A stretch of DNA of 64,000 nt, taken from Myxococcota bacterium (GTDB lineage Bacteria; Myxococcota_A; UBA9160; UBA4427). This document shows positions 26,021 to 35,771 of the stretch, piece after piece (the stretch's first letter is position 1; each line of letters begins with the position of its first letter). The notes under the pieces are model-generated. The model ran no database searches, was not told the origin of the DNA, and saw only the letters and a list, made by a program, of their open reading frames with translations. A program made the translations under genes and the position numbers. The stretch is from NCBI GenBank assembly GCA_041389495.1, contig JAWKRT010000002.1, positions 62,001 through 126,000 of the forward strand, given 5' to 3'.

Positions 26021-27038
26021 CGGCGGCGCCGGCGCCGCCCGCGGCGACGGCCGCGCTCGCGACGAGCGCGGCGAGCGCGGCGAGCACGCACCACGGATAC
26101 AGCTCGTCGCGGATCGTCCTCCCGCGCTCGTCGAGCTGGCCGCGCGTGAGGCCCGCGATGTGCCGGTCGTAGATCGACGCGAGGTCGAGCACGCCCGTTC
26201 CGGCCGGGACGTAGGCGCCGTCGGTCGCGAGCGCGATCGCGCGCAGCAGCTCGCCGTCGAGGCGGCTCACGACCGGGCGGCCCTCGGCGTCGCGCAGGAG
26301 CGTGCGCGCGCCGGTCTTCGGATCGGTGATCGAGATCTCGCTGCCCGCCTCGTCGCCGAAGCCGATCGCGATGATCTTGATGCCCGCCGCGGCGGCGTCC
26401 TTCGCCGCGTCGAGCGCGAACGAGTCGTGGTCCTCGCCGTCGGTGATGAGGATGAGCGCGCGCTGCGCGGGGCCGGCCTCGCCCATGCCCGCGATCGCGG
26501 CGCGGATCGGGGCGGCGAGCTTCGTGCCGCCGCGGCCCGCGCTCTGCGGGCCGACCTCGTCGAGCACGAGCCGCAGGAAGCTCTTGTCCGGCGTCATCGG
26601 CGAGATCACGCTCGCGCGCCCGGCGAACGCGATCAGGCCGACGTGGTCGTTCTCGAGGTAGGAGAGGAGGTCCGCGAGGTCGGCCTTCGCGCGCTCGAGC
26701 CGCGAGGGCTTGGCGTCGTCGGCGATCATCGAGCGCGACACGTCGAGCGCGATCATGATCTCGGCGCCGACGCGCGGCGTCGCCACGTGTCGCAGCCCCC
26801 ACTGCGGGCGCGCGAGGGCCGCGATCATCGCGAGGCCGGCGAGGCCGAGCAGCAGCGTGCGCGCGGTGCGCCGCCACGCCGCCGGCATCGCGACGAGGCG
26901 CGCGCGGAGCGACGGGCCGACGAGCTGCTCGATCGACCGGCCGCGCCGCCGCTCGAGCGCGACCAGCAGCGCGACCAGCGCGAGCCACGGCCACGCGAGG
27001 TGCAGGAGCGCGGGATGCGCGAGGTGGAGGTCGCTCAC
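26021..27038 (-). CDS. batB: BatB, VWA-domain membrane protein (3' boundary unclear)
   Basis: GTG 27038 overlaps the batA stop (GTGA). Two N-terminal membrane segments (about residues 10-30 and 60-80) precede a VWA domain with the MIDAS residues in ALDVSRSMIADD and LITDGEDHD, and a C-terminal membrane helix follows LYPWCVLAALAALVAS. This is the BatB pattern, an inner-membrane protein with a periplasmic metal-binding VWA domain. No stop codon closes this frame: it stays open past 22960, while the next gene begins in a different frame at 26020. The true end is therefore either a frameshift or a lost stop near 26030; the listed end is only where BatB-like sequence runs out. Confidence 0.75.
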
Positions 27039-28099
27039 GCGGGCAGCCTCCTGAGCCACGTGGCGCCGAGCAGCGCCGCGACGGCCGCGCACGCGAGCGC
27101 GGCGGCGACGACCGGGGCGAAGTGGTGCTCGTACTCGAGGTACCGCACTTCGGCGACCTCGCTGCGCTCGAGCCGACCGATCTCGTCGACGACCTGCCGC
27201 AGGCCGTCGGCGTCGGTGGCGTGGAAATAACGTCCGCCGGTGCGCTGCGCGATGCGCTGCAGCGTGAGCTCGTCCATCTCGACGCGCGCGCGCTGGAGCG
27301 TCGTGCGGCCGTCCGGCCGACGCACGGGGAACGGCGCGAAGCCCGAGCGGCCGGCGCCGATCGCGTAGACCTTGATGCCGTACTGCGCGGCGAGGTCGGC
27401 CGCCTGGAGCGGGTCGATCTCGCCCGCGTTGCTGACGCCGTCGGTCAGCAGGATGGCGACCTTGCTGGCGGTCTCCTGGCGGCGCAGGCGCTCGACGGCG
27501 AGCGCGAGGCCCTCGCCGATCGCCGTGCCGTCCTCGCTCGGCTCGGTCGGCGTCGCGACGTCGCCCAGGATCGCCAGCAGGTTGCCGTGGTCGAGCGTGA
27601 GCGGGCAGAGCCCGTCCGCATAGCGGGCGAAGGCGACGAGGCCGATCAGGTCGTCGTCGCGCGGAGCGCCGCCGTCGCCGCCCGTCACGAAGTCGCGGAA
27701 GATCTGCTTCACGACGTCGAGCCGGCTCGCGCTCGCATCGCCCCGGACGAAGTCGCGCGCCTCCATCGAGCCCGAGCGGTCGACGACCATCGCGATCGCG
27801 ATGCCCTCGCGCTCGACGCGCGTGACGGCGTCGCCCGTGCGCGGACCGGCGAGCGCGACGGCGAGCAGCGCCGTCGCGAGCGCGAGCAGCGCGGCCGGGA
27901 CCCACGCGAGGCGCACGCGCAGCGAGCGCTCGCCGCGCGCGCCGACGAGCGAGAGGCTCGAGTAGGCGACCGAGGACGGGAGACCGCTCGCGAGCGCGTA
28001 CACGAGCGGCGCGACCGCGACGAGCGCGAGCGCCCACGGCTCCGCGAAGCCGAAGCCCGGGTGGCGCAGGACGGCCACGACGTCGGCGATGCTAGGCAT
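27035..28099 (-). CDS. batA: BatA, VWA-domain membrane protein
   Basis: A 354-residue inner-membrane protein with N-terminal hydrophobic segments (about 20-40 and 65-85), a VWA domain with MIDAS motif MVVDRSGSMEARD and ILLTDGVSNAGEID, and a C-terminal membrane helix ending in basic residues. It fits BatA in length and layout. BatA and BatB probably act as paired metal-binding adhesion-like subunits with MoxR as their ATPase. Its start overlaps the upstream stop by 8 bases, and its stop overlaps the batB start (GTGA). Confidence 0.92.
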   Translation of the reverse strand: MPSIADVVAVLRHPGFGFAEPWALALVAVAPLVYALASGLPSSVAYSSLSLVGARGERSLRVRLAWVPAALLALATALLAVALAGPRTGDAVTRVEREGIAIAMVVDRSGSMEARDFVRGDASASRLDVVKQIFRDFVTGGDGGAPRDDDLIGLVAFARYADGLCPLTLDHGNLLAILGDVATPTEPSEDGTAIGEGLALAVERLRRQETASKVAILLTDGVSNAGEIDPLQAADLAAQYGIKVYAIGAGRSGFAPFPVRRPDGRTTLQRARVEMDELTLQRIAQRTGGRYFHATDADGLRQVVDEIGRLERSEVAEVRYLEYEHHFAPVVAAALACAAVAALLGATWLRRLPA

Positions 28100-29153
28100 G
28101 CGCCGCCTCCTCGCCGCCCTGCGCCTGGTGGCGCGTCTCCTCGAGGAACCGCTCCGCCGCCTGGATCGAGCGCGTCACGTCCTCGTCGGCGGGAAGGTGT
28201 CCGGCGAACTTCACGAGGTCGGCGAGCACGAGGAACTCGCGCAGCAGGAGCTGGTGCGAGCGCGCGAGGTCGGGCGAGCGTCCCATGACCTGGAGGAACT
28301 CCTCGGTCGTGAGCTCGGGCGAGCGCAGGCCGAAGCGATCCTCGAGGTAGGTGCGGACGATCAGCGAGAGCCGCACGAAGAACGCGTCCATCGTCGTCGC
28401 GGTGGGGCGCCCGGCGTAGAGGAGCGCATCGAGCTCGGCGCGCGCGACCTCGTAGGCGCTGCGCCGCCGCCCGCGCGCGAGCGCGCCCTGCCAGGCGCGC
28501 CACGCGAAGGGCGCCGCCGCGCCGGCGAGCGCGAGTGCGCCGAGTGCCCACGCCCACCACGGCGCGAGCGGCTCGCCGCGCGCGGGGAGCGCGCCGATCG
28601 CCGGGCGCAGCGCGAGCGGCGCGCCCTCGGGCAGCACGGAGCCGACCTCGAGATCGATGCGATCGGTGAGCAGCTCGTACGCGTCCTCGCCCTCGGGCGC
28701 CGGCGCACGTCCCGCGCGGCGATCGACGAACTCGACGAGTAGCGGCGGGATCGTCTGCGTGCCCGAGCGCGCGGGCTGCAGGCGGTACGTCTGTCGCGCG
28801 ATCGTCGCTCCGCTCGCGTCGATCTCCTCGCGCGGCGCGAAGTCGACGATGTCGAAGCGCCCGAGCGCCTCGCCGAACGCGGGCATGAGGAGCTCGACGT
28901 CGGGCTCCGCGCGCACCTCGAGCTCGAGCGTGACGACGTCGCCGATCACGGGCGCGCGCGGCGACACGCGCACGACGGCGACGACGGGGCCGCGCTCGGC
29001 CGTCGTGGTCCGCGCGTCGTCGTCGGGCGCGCTCGCGGCGGGTGCGGCGTCGTCGGGCGCCGCGTTCGCGGGCGCGCCCGCGCAGAGCGCGATCGCGACG
29101 GCGAGGGTACGGGCGAGCGCCATCGCGCGGCGGCGGAGGCGGGCGTCCGTCAT
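28092..29153 (-). CDS. DUF4381-like Bat-operon membrane protein
   Basis: A 353-residue protein with a signal peptide ending near ANAAPDD, an Ig-like periplasmic domain (VIGDVVTLELEVRAEPDVELLMP), one membrane helix near residue 200, and a cytoplasmic helical domain with YEVARAELDALL and RTYLEDRFGLRSPELTTEEFL. The last part is characteristic of the DUF4381-like proteins between DUF58 and VWA genes in MoxR operons. Function is unknown; it probably bridges the cytoplasmic MoxR/DUF58 side and the periplasmic BatA/B side. It overlaps the DUF58 gene by 4 bases and batA by 8. Confidence 0.75.
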   Translation of the reverse strand: MTDARLRRRAMALARTLAVAIALCAGAPANAAPDDAAPAASAPDDDARTTTAERGPVVAVVRVSPRAPVIGDVVTLELEVRAEPDVELLMPAFGEALGRFDIVDFAPREEIDASGATIARQTYRLQPARSGTQTIPPLLVEFVDRRAGRAPAPEGEDAYELLTDRIDLEVGSVLPEGAPLALRPAIGALPARGEPLAPWWAWALGALALAGAAAPFAWRAWQGALARGRRRSAYEVARAELDALLYAGRPTATTMDAFFVRLSLIVRTYLEDRFGLRSPELTTEEFLQVMGRSPDLARSHQLLLREFLVLADLVKFAGHLPADEDVTRSIQAAERFLEETRHQAQGGEEAAHA

Positions 29154-30151
29154 CGCCGCGTCCTGCGCTCGCGCATGCGGAAGAAGCGTACGAGCGGGTC
29201 GACGACGTCGCCGGCCGCGTCGACGTGGACGAAGTCGATGCCGAGCGAGCGGAAGCGGTGCTCGAGCGCGTCGACGCGCGCGGCGGCCTCGGCGGCCGCG
29301 CGCTCGCGGAACACGCTCGAGCCCGTGTCGACGAGCCGCGTCTCTCCCGTCTCGGCGTCGCGCAGCGCGACGAGGCCGACGTCGGGGAGCGCGAGCTCGC
29401 GCGGGTCGGTCACGAGCACGGCGATCACGTCGTGCTTGCGGTTCGCGGCGACCATCGCCGTCTCGAAGCCTTCGTCGAGGAAGTCCGAGACGACGAAGCA
29501 GATCGTGCGGCGCGACGTGACCTGCATGAGGAACTCGAGCGCGTGCGCGACGTCGGTCGCCTGGCGCGGCGCGCGCGGTCGGCGCGAGCGCCCGGCCGGA
29601 TCGCGGAAGCGGTCCCAGGCCGCGCGCGCGAGCGCGCGCAACGCGCCTTCGCGCGGCTCGCCGGCGGGCGCGTCGCCCGGCGCGTCGACGGCGCCGTGCG
29701 CGAGCACCTCGCGCACGACGCGCAGCGCGTGCTTCTGCCCCTTGCGCGGCGGGATGTACTGCTCGATGTCGCCGTGGAAGAGCGCGAGCCCGACCTTGTC
29801 GTCGTTGCGCGTCGCCGAGAACGCGAGCAGCGCGCACAGCTCGGCCGTCGCTTCGCGCTTGCTGCGCGCGCCCGAGCCGAAGTCCTGCGAGGCGGACACG
29901 TCGGCCATCAGCATCAGCGTGAGCTGGCGCTCCTCGACGTAGCGCTTGACGTACGGCGCGCCGGTGCGCGCGGTGACGTTCCAGTCGATGGTGCGGACGT
30001 CGTCGCCCGGGATGTAGGGGCGCACCTCGTCGAACTCGATGCCGCGGCCCTTGAACACCGAGACGTACTCGCCCGCGAGCACGTCGGCCACCTGGCGGCC
30101 GGTGCGCACCTGGATCTCGCGGACGCGACGGAGGACCTCGGAAGGGAGCAT
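29150..30151 (-). CDS. DUF58 (MoxR-associated VWA-like) protein
   Basis: A 333-residue cytoplasmic protein. RPYIPGDDVRTIDWNVTAR followed by VKRYVEERQ is the diagnostic DUF58 signature, and the following MLMADVSASQDFG and ICFVVSDFLDEGFE are the modified VWA-like core. Members are always next to moxR-type ATPase genes and are thought to be MoxR partners. A basic insert (PAGRSRRPRAPR) lies near residue 185. It starts 22 bases after the moxR stop and its own stop overlaps the next gene. Confidence 0.93.
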   Translation of the reverse strand: MLPSEVLRRVREIQVRTGRQVADVLAGEYVSVFKGRGIEFDEVRPYIPGDDVRTIDWNVTARTGAPYVKRYVEERQLTLMLMADVSASQDFGSGARSKREATAELCALLAFSATRNDDKVGLALFHGDIEQYIPPRKGQKHALRVVREVLAHGAVDAPGDAPAGEPREGALRALARAAWDRFRDPAGRSRRPRAPRQATDVAHALEFLMQVTSRRTICFVVSDFLDEGFETAMVAANRKHDVIAVLVTDPRELALPDVGLVALRDAETGETRLVDTGSSVFRERAAAEAAARVDALEHRFRSLGIDFVHVDAAGDVVDPLVRFFRMRERRTRR

Positions 30152-30173
30152 GGCGACGACGCGCGCGCGGGCG

Positions 30174-31157
<984 letters not shown>

Positions 31158-31333
31158 CGGTGTCCTCCGGAGGCCGTCGCGGCGCGGCGGCCGCGGCGGG
31201 TGGGTTCGCGGAACGGGAAGGGCGGACGGGGCGCGGGAGTATCGCCCGGGCGCTCCCCGCTTCAACCGGCCCACGGGACACCGGGCGGCGTGCGCGCGTT
31301 CCGCACGCGCGCGGCGGCGCCCCGCGGCGGCGC

Positions 31334-32260
31334 TCAGTCGCGGCGCGCGAACCTCCCGGGCTCGACCTCGCGCGCGCGCCCGTCGGCGAGGGCGCGCGCG
31401 AGGTGCTGGCCCATGCTGCGGCGCTCGACGGCGTCGGCGAACGGCACGGCGTCGCCCGGCCGGTAGACGAAGCGGTGGGCGACGATCTCGTCGAGCGTGC
31501 GCGGCTGCGCGAGGAAGGCGAGCAGGCGCTCGTCGCGCGTCGCGATCACGCGCGCGAAGCGCTCGAGCCGCTCGAGGAACTCCGCGCGCTCGACGACGCC
31601 GACGTGGTGGAAGGTCGCGTACCAGCGCGCGTCGATCCGGCGCACTGCGTCGAGGCTGCGCTCGAAGTCGTCGAGCGAGCTCCAGGCGTCGCCGTAGTAC
31701 GGGCCGAAGCTCGAGAGATCGATGTCGCCGAGGTAGAGGAGCGGCGGCTCGCCCGCCCCCTCGACGAGCAGGCAGCAGTGGCCGCGCGTGTGGCCCGGCG
31801 TGTGCACCGCCGTGATCGAGCGCCCGCCGAGGTCGAAGCGCGCGCCGTCGCGAAGCGGCTGCGCGTCGGGGCGCGGCGCGAAGTGGAAGCGCTCGACGAC
31901 GGCGCGGCGCCACGGGCCCTCGACGTCGGGCGGGAAGCCGTAGAGCGCCATGAACGCGTCGAGCGACGCGAGTGCCGGCGCGTCGGCTTCGTGGAGCCGC
32001 ACGGGGCGGTCGGCGAACAGGTCGAGCGCGGCGACGTGATCCTCGTGGCCGTGACTCAGGAGGCACCAGTCGACCTCGCCGCGGAGGACGTCGCCCTGCG
32101 GTCGTACGCCGAGCGACGGGTCGACGAGCACCGTCTCGCTGCGTCCTCGCACGAGGAGCGAGCGGCCGTCCGGGTAGCGTCCGCGCGCGGGTGCGACGAG
32201 CGCGATCGCGGGCCCGAAGCGCACCTCCTCGACGTCCCCGATTCCGCCCCCGCCTTCCAT
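31334..32260 (-). CDS. Metallo-beta-lactamase-fold hydrolase
   Basis: A 308-residue hydrolase with the di-zinc motif HGHEDH in CLLSHGHEDHVAALD, a second His in VHTPGHTRGHCC and Asp in LYLGDIDLSSFG. Substrate is not predictable from the sequence; such enzymes include lactonases, glyoxalase II and thioesterase-like hydrolases. A C-terminal helical region (from about residue 240) probably caps the active site. It is transcribed alone and divergently from the EVE gene, 42 bases apart. Confidence 0.88.
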   Translation of the reverse strand: MEGGGGIGDVEEVRFGPAIALVAPARGRYPDGRSLLVRGRSETVLVDPSLGVRPQGDVLRGEVDWCLLSHGHEDHVAALDLFADRPVRLHEADAPALASLDAFMALYGFPPDVEGPWRRAVVERFHFAPRPDAQPLRDGARFDLGGRSITAVHTPGHTRGHCCLLVEGAGEPPLLYLGDIDLSSFGPYYGDAWSSLDDFERSLDAVRRIDARWYATFHHVGVVERAEFLERLERFARVIATRDERLLAFLAQPRTLDEIVAHRFVYRPGDAVPFADAVERRSMGQHLARALADGRAREVEPGRFARRD

Positions 32261-32302
32261 GTCGAGTAGGATACGCGCGCTCGCGGGAGGCCGGAGGAAT
32301 CG

Positions 32303-32782
32303 ATGGCGCGGCGGCACTGGCTCGTGAAGTCCGAGCCGTTCAAGTACGCGTGGGACGCGCTCGTCCGCGACGGGCGCACGCACTGGGACGGCGTGCGCAA
32401 CTACGAGGCGCGCAACAACCTCGCCGCGATGGAGGTCGGCGACCTCGCCCTCTACTACCACTCGAACGAGGGCAAGGAGGTCGTCGGCGTCGCGCGCGTG
32501 TGCCGCGAGTCGTACCCGGACCCGACGAGCGACGACCCGCAGTGGGTCGTCGTCGACGTCGAGCCGCTCGTCGCGCTCGCGAAGCCGGTCGCGCTCGCGG
32601 CGATCAAGAAGGACCCGGCGCTCGCGGGCATGCAGCTCCTGCGCCGCTCGCGCCTGTCCGTCGTGCCCGTCGAGAAGGCCGAGTTCGAGCGCGTGCTCGC
32701 GCTCGGCGCAACGCGGCTCCCGAAGACGGCGAACGGCGCGAGTCGCGCGAAGCGCGGGCGCGCGAGCGCTCTCGGGAGCTGA
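32303..32782 (+). CDS. EVE-domain protein
   Basis: A 159-residue protein that is essentially one EVE domain (PUA-like fold). It starts HWLVKSEPFKYAWDAL and contains THWDGVRNYEARNNL and ALYYHSNEGKEVVGVARV, the conserved family pieces. EVE domains bind modified bases in nucleic acids; stand-alone bacterial forms are of unsettled function. The C-terminal 20 residues are basic and unstructured. A TAGGAT hexamer lies 30 bases before the ATG. Confidence 0.92.
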   Translation: MARRHWLVKSEPFKYAWDALVRDGRTHWDGVRNYEARNNLAAMEVGDLALYYHSNEGKEVVGVARVCRESYPDPTSDDPQWVVVDVEPLVALAKPVALAAIKKDPALAGMQLLRRSRLSVVPVEKAEFERVLALGATRLPKTANGASRAKRGRASALGS

Positions 32783-32797
32783 AACGGAGGCAACGCC

Positions 32798-33985
32798 ATG
32801 GACCTCGTCTACGACCCGTACTCGCGCCCCTTCCAGGAGGATCCGTACCCGCTCTACCGGCGGTTCCGCGACGAGGAGCCGTGCACGTACAACGAGGCGA
32901 TGGACTTCTACGCGCTGTTCCGCTTCGAGGACGTGTGGGAGGCGACGCTCGACTGGGAGACGATGAGCAGCTCGCTCGGGCCGACGCTCGAGAACCGCGG
33001 CCAGATGCCGGGCGAGGTGTTCTCGATCATCGGGATGGATCCGCCGCGCCACACGCGCGTGCGCAACATCATCAGCCGCGGCTTCACGCCGCGCCGCATC
33101 GCGGCGATGGAGGAGGAGATCCGCGGCATCGCGAAGCACTACCTCGACCCGCTCGCGGCGCTGCCCGCGTTCGACTTCGAGCAGGAGTTCGCGGTGAAGT
33201 TCCCGATGGACGTGATCAGCGTGCTGCTCGGCATCCCGGTCGAGGACCGCGACCGGTACCGCGGCTGGGTCGACAAGGGGCTGCAGCGCGACCCGGACGG
33301 CGGGCTCGCGACGGACGCGATCATCGGAATGGGAACCGCGCGCCAGTACATCGCGGACCTGATCGCAAGGCGGCGCGCCGACCCGCAGGACGACCTGATC
33401 TCGATCCTCGTGAAGGCGGAGTACGAGGACCTCGACGGCGAGCGACGCACGCTCACGGACGACGAGGTGCAGGGGTTCACGACGCTGCTCGCGGCGGCCG
33501 GTGCCGAGACGACGGCGAAGCTGCTCGGCCACTGCGTGTACCAGCTCTGGCGCCACCCCGACCAGCGCCAGGCGCTGTGGGACGACGCCTCGCGCATCCC
33601 GAACGCGATCGAGGAGACGCTGCGCTTCGAGGCGCCGTCGCAGTTCCAGGGGCGCGTCGCGCTGCGCGACTCGACCTGGCACGGCGTGACGATCCCCGCT
33701 GGCGCGCGCGTCGCGCTCGTGACGGGCTCGGCCTGTCGCGACGAGCGCGAGTACCCCGACCCCGACCGCTTCGACACGCGCCGCCCGCACGACCGCGAGG
33801 TCTACTTCGGGCACGGTCACCACGTGTGCATCGGGAAGAGCCTCGCGCGCCTCGAGACGCGCATCGCGCTCGAGGAGATCCGCGCGCGTTTCCCGCACTA
33901 CGAGGTGGACGAGGCGGGGATGACGCGCACCTATCAGGCGCACGTGCGCGGCTACGTGAACCTGCCGATCTCGACCGGTCGTTAG
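32798..33985 (+). CDS. Cytochrome P450
   Basis: A 395-residue bacterial-type soluble P450, 15 bases after the EVE gene. The I-helix oxygen-binding motif is AAAGAETTAKLL, the ExxR is EETLR, and the haem ligand is Cys344 in FGHGHHVCIGKSLAR. The MDPPRHTRVRNI segment is also typical. It is most like the catabolic or steroid-type P450s of actinobacteria and deltaproteobacteria, needing ferredoxin and reductase partners that are not encoded nearby. Substrate is unknown. The nitroreductase gene follows by 25 bases and could share the transcript. Confidence 0.95.
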   Translation: MDLVYDPYSRPFQEDPYPLYRRFRDEEPCTYNEAMDFYALFRFEDVWEATLDWETMSSSLGPTLENRGQMPGEVFSIIGMDPPRHTRVRNIISRGFTPRRIAAMEEEIRGIAKHYLDPLAALPAFDFEQEFAVKFPMDVISVLLGIPVEDRDRYRGWVDKGLQRDPDGGLATDAIIGMGTARQYIADLIARRRADPQDDLISILVKAEYEDLDGERRTLTDDEVQGFTTLLAAAGAETTAKLLGHCVYQLWRHPDQRQALWDDASRIPNAIEETLRFEAPSQFQGRVALRDSTWHGVTIPAGARVALVTGSACRDEREYPDPDRFDTRRPHDREVYFGHGHHVCIGKSLARLETRIALEEIRARFPHYEVDEAGMTRTYQAHVRGYVNLPISTGR

Positions 33986-34010
33986 GCGACGGGTCGGCAG
34001 GGGCGCGCGC

Positions 34011-34679
34011 GTGCCGACGTCGCCGCCGGACGAGATCGACGTCGCGACGATCGGCGAGGACGTGCCGCTCCTCGAGGGGCTGCGCACGACGCGCTCGATC
34101 CGGCGACTGCGGCCCGACCCGGTGCCGCGCGCGCTCGTGCGCAAGGTGTGCGAGGCCGGGACGTTCGCGCCCTCCGGCGGGAACCGGCAGCCGTGGATCT
34201 TCGTCGCGGTCACCGAGCCCGCACGCCGCGCGTGGGTCGCCGAACGCTATGCGAGCGCCTTCGCCGGCTATCTCGCGAACTTCGAGCGAGCGGCGGCCGG
34301 TGAGACGGGGGTGTCGGAGGCGGCGCGCCGCAACGTGCGCTCGGCGCGACACCTGGCCGAGCGGCTGCACGAGGTGCCCGTGCACCTCTTCATCGCGGGG
34401 CGCGTGCGGCGCGGCATCGACCAGGGACAGGCGCTCTACCCGTGCGCGCAGAACGTGCTCCTCGCGTGTCGCGCCGTCGGGCTCGGCGCCTCGCTCACGC
34501 AGCTCCACCGCGTGCACGGCGAGGAGATCGACCGCTACCTCGGCCTCGACCCCGAGAAGACGCCCACCGTCGCGCTGATCCCGATCGGCTGGCCGATCGG
34601 GCGCTACGGGCGGCCGCCGCGGCGCCCCGTCGACGAGTCGCTCCACTGGGAGCGATACGCACCCGCGGACGGCGACTAG
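34011..34679 (+). CDS. Nitroreductase-family oxidoreductase
   Basis: A 222-residue FMN enzyme of the nitroreductase fold, GTG start. LRTTRSIRRLRPDPVP is the N-terminal Arg-rich FMN-binding stretch and FAPSGGNRQPWIFVAV the classic substrate/FMN loop; GLGASLTQLH and IPIGWPIG complete the pattern. It reduces nitro groups, quinones or similar with NAD(P)H. The product beginning in DVATIGEDVPLLEGL extends the family by about 20 residues. It follows the P450 gene and is followed by a GNAT gene 1 base away. Confidence 0.85.
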   Translation: MPTSPPDEIDVATIGEDVPLLEGLRTTRSIRRLRPDPVPRALVRKVCEAGTFAPSGGNRQPWIFVAVTEPARRAWVAERYASAFAGYLANFERAAAGETGVSEAARRNVRSARHLAERLHEVPVHLFIAGRVRRGIDQGQALYPCAQNVLLACRAVGLGASLTQLHRVHGEEIDRYLGLDPEKTPTVALIPIGWPIGRYGRPPRRPVDESLHWERYAPADGD

Positions 34680-34680
34680 C

Positions 34681-35247
34681 ATGGAGGCGCCGTCCGGCTA
34701 CGCGATCGGCGCGGCCTCCGAGGACGCCGCCGTCGCGTCCGACGAGCTCGACGCGCTCGCGGCGATCGAGCTCGCGGCGGCCGCGCTCTTCCCGGACGAG
34801 GATCTCCCGCCCGCGCACCGCGCGGACACGTTCCCGCGCGACGGGCTCGAGGCCGCGCGGCGCGAGGGGCGGCTCTTCGTGGCGCGCGAGGCGGCGACGG
34901 GCGGGCCCGTCGGGTTCGCGGTCGCGGGCGAGCTCGACGGCGACGCGCACCTGATGGAGGTCGCGGTCGCGCCGCGCCACGGGGGCCGCGGCGTCGGGCG
35001 CGCGCTCGTCGAGGCCGCGGTCGCGTGGGCGCGCGGCGCGGGCCGCGAGCGCGTCGTCCTCACGACCTTCCGGCACCTGCGCTGGAATGCGCCGTTCTAC
35101 GCGAAGCTCGGCTTCGCCGAGATTCCGCGCGCGCGGCAGGGGCCGGCGCTCCGCGCCGTGCTCGCCGCCGAGGCCGCGAGCGGGCTCGACCCGGCGAAGC
35201 GCGTCGCGATGGGGCTCGCGCTTCGCGGCGGCGAAGGGAGCGCCTAG
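34681..35247 (+). CDS. GNAT-family N-acetyltransferase
   Basis: A 188-residue GNAT protein, ATG 34681, 1 base after the nitroreductase stop. The acetyl-CoA pocket is in VAVAPRHGGRGVGRALVEAAVAWA (RGxGxA form) and the final FYAKLGFAEI is the usual fourth strand. Acceptor unknown. The N-terminal 50 residues are Ala/Asp-rich. The gene probably shares a transcript with the nitroreductase and ends 18 bases from the convergent rnhA stop. Confidence 0.85.
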   Translation: MEAPSGYAIGAASEDAAVASDELDALAAIELAAAALFPDEDLPPAHRADTFPRDGLEAARREGRLFVAREAATGGPVGFAVAGELDGDAHLMEVAVAPRHGGRGVGRALVEAAVAWARGAGRERVVLTTFRHLRWNAPFYAKLGFAEIPRARQGPALRAVLAAEAASGLDPAKRVAMGLALRGGEGSA

Positions 35248-35265
35248 CGTCGTCGGCGCGGCGCC

Positions 35266-35769
35266 TCAGCGCCGCGCGCCGTCGCGCATGTAGGTCGTCG
35301 CGAGCGCGTCGGCGTACTCGTTCCACAGCGAGCCGTCGTGCGCCTTGATCCAGCGGATCGCGACCTTCGGATGCGCGCGCGCGAGCGCGTACGCCTCCTT
35401 CACGAGCTCGAGGTTCGCGATCGGGCCGGTCTTGCGCTTCCAGCCGCGCTTCTCCCAGCCCGCCGCCCACTCGTTCAGCGTGTCGACGCACAGGCGCGAG
35501 TCGGAGTAGAGCGTGAGCTCGGCGTCGCGCGGCACGGTGCGCAGCGCGGCGATCACCGCGCTGAGCTCCATGCGGTTGTTCGTCGTGCGCGGCTCGTAGC
35601 CGTGGCCGCTGTCGACGATCGCGCCGTCCTCGACCCAGACCCAGCCATAGCCTCCGGGGCCGGGGTTGCCCTCGCACGAGCCGTCCGTGAAGACGCCCGT
35701 CGACGGGCCGCCCGAGTGACGCGCGAGCACCTCCTCGGGCGACAGCAGCTCCTGCGCTCCGCGCGGCAC
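35266..35769 (-). CDS. rnhA: Ribonuclease HI
   Basis: A 167-residue RNase HI that cuts RNA in RNA-DNA hybrids. The four active-site acids are visible: Asp in VFTDGSCEGNPGPGG, Glu in NNRMELSAV, Asp in LYSDSRLCVD and Asp in NEYADALA. GTG 35769 is preferred because it lies 2 bases after the upstream stop and gives a normal N-terminus; ATG 35850 would overlap the upstream gene. The unusual feature is its tight linkage to the Cys/His-repeat lipoprotein gene. Confidence 0.92.
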   Translation of the reverse strand: MPRGAQELLSPEEVLARHSGGPSTGVFTDGSCEGNPGPGGYGWVWVEDGAIVDSGHGYEPRTTNNRMELSAVIAALRTVPRDAELTLYSDSRLCVDTLNEWAAGWEKRGWKRKTGPIANLELVKEAYALARAHPKVAIRWIKAHDGSLWNEYADALATTYMRDGARR

Positions 35770-35771
35770 GC

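Noticed and set aside
20603..26149. Plus-strand open frame of about 1850 codons
   Set aside because: It is antisense to batC-batE, Arg-rich, without domains; a GC shadow.
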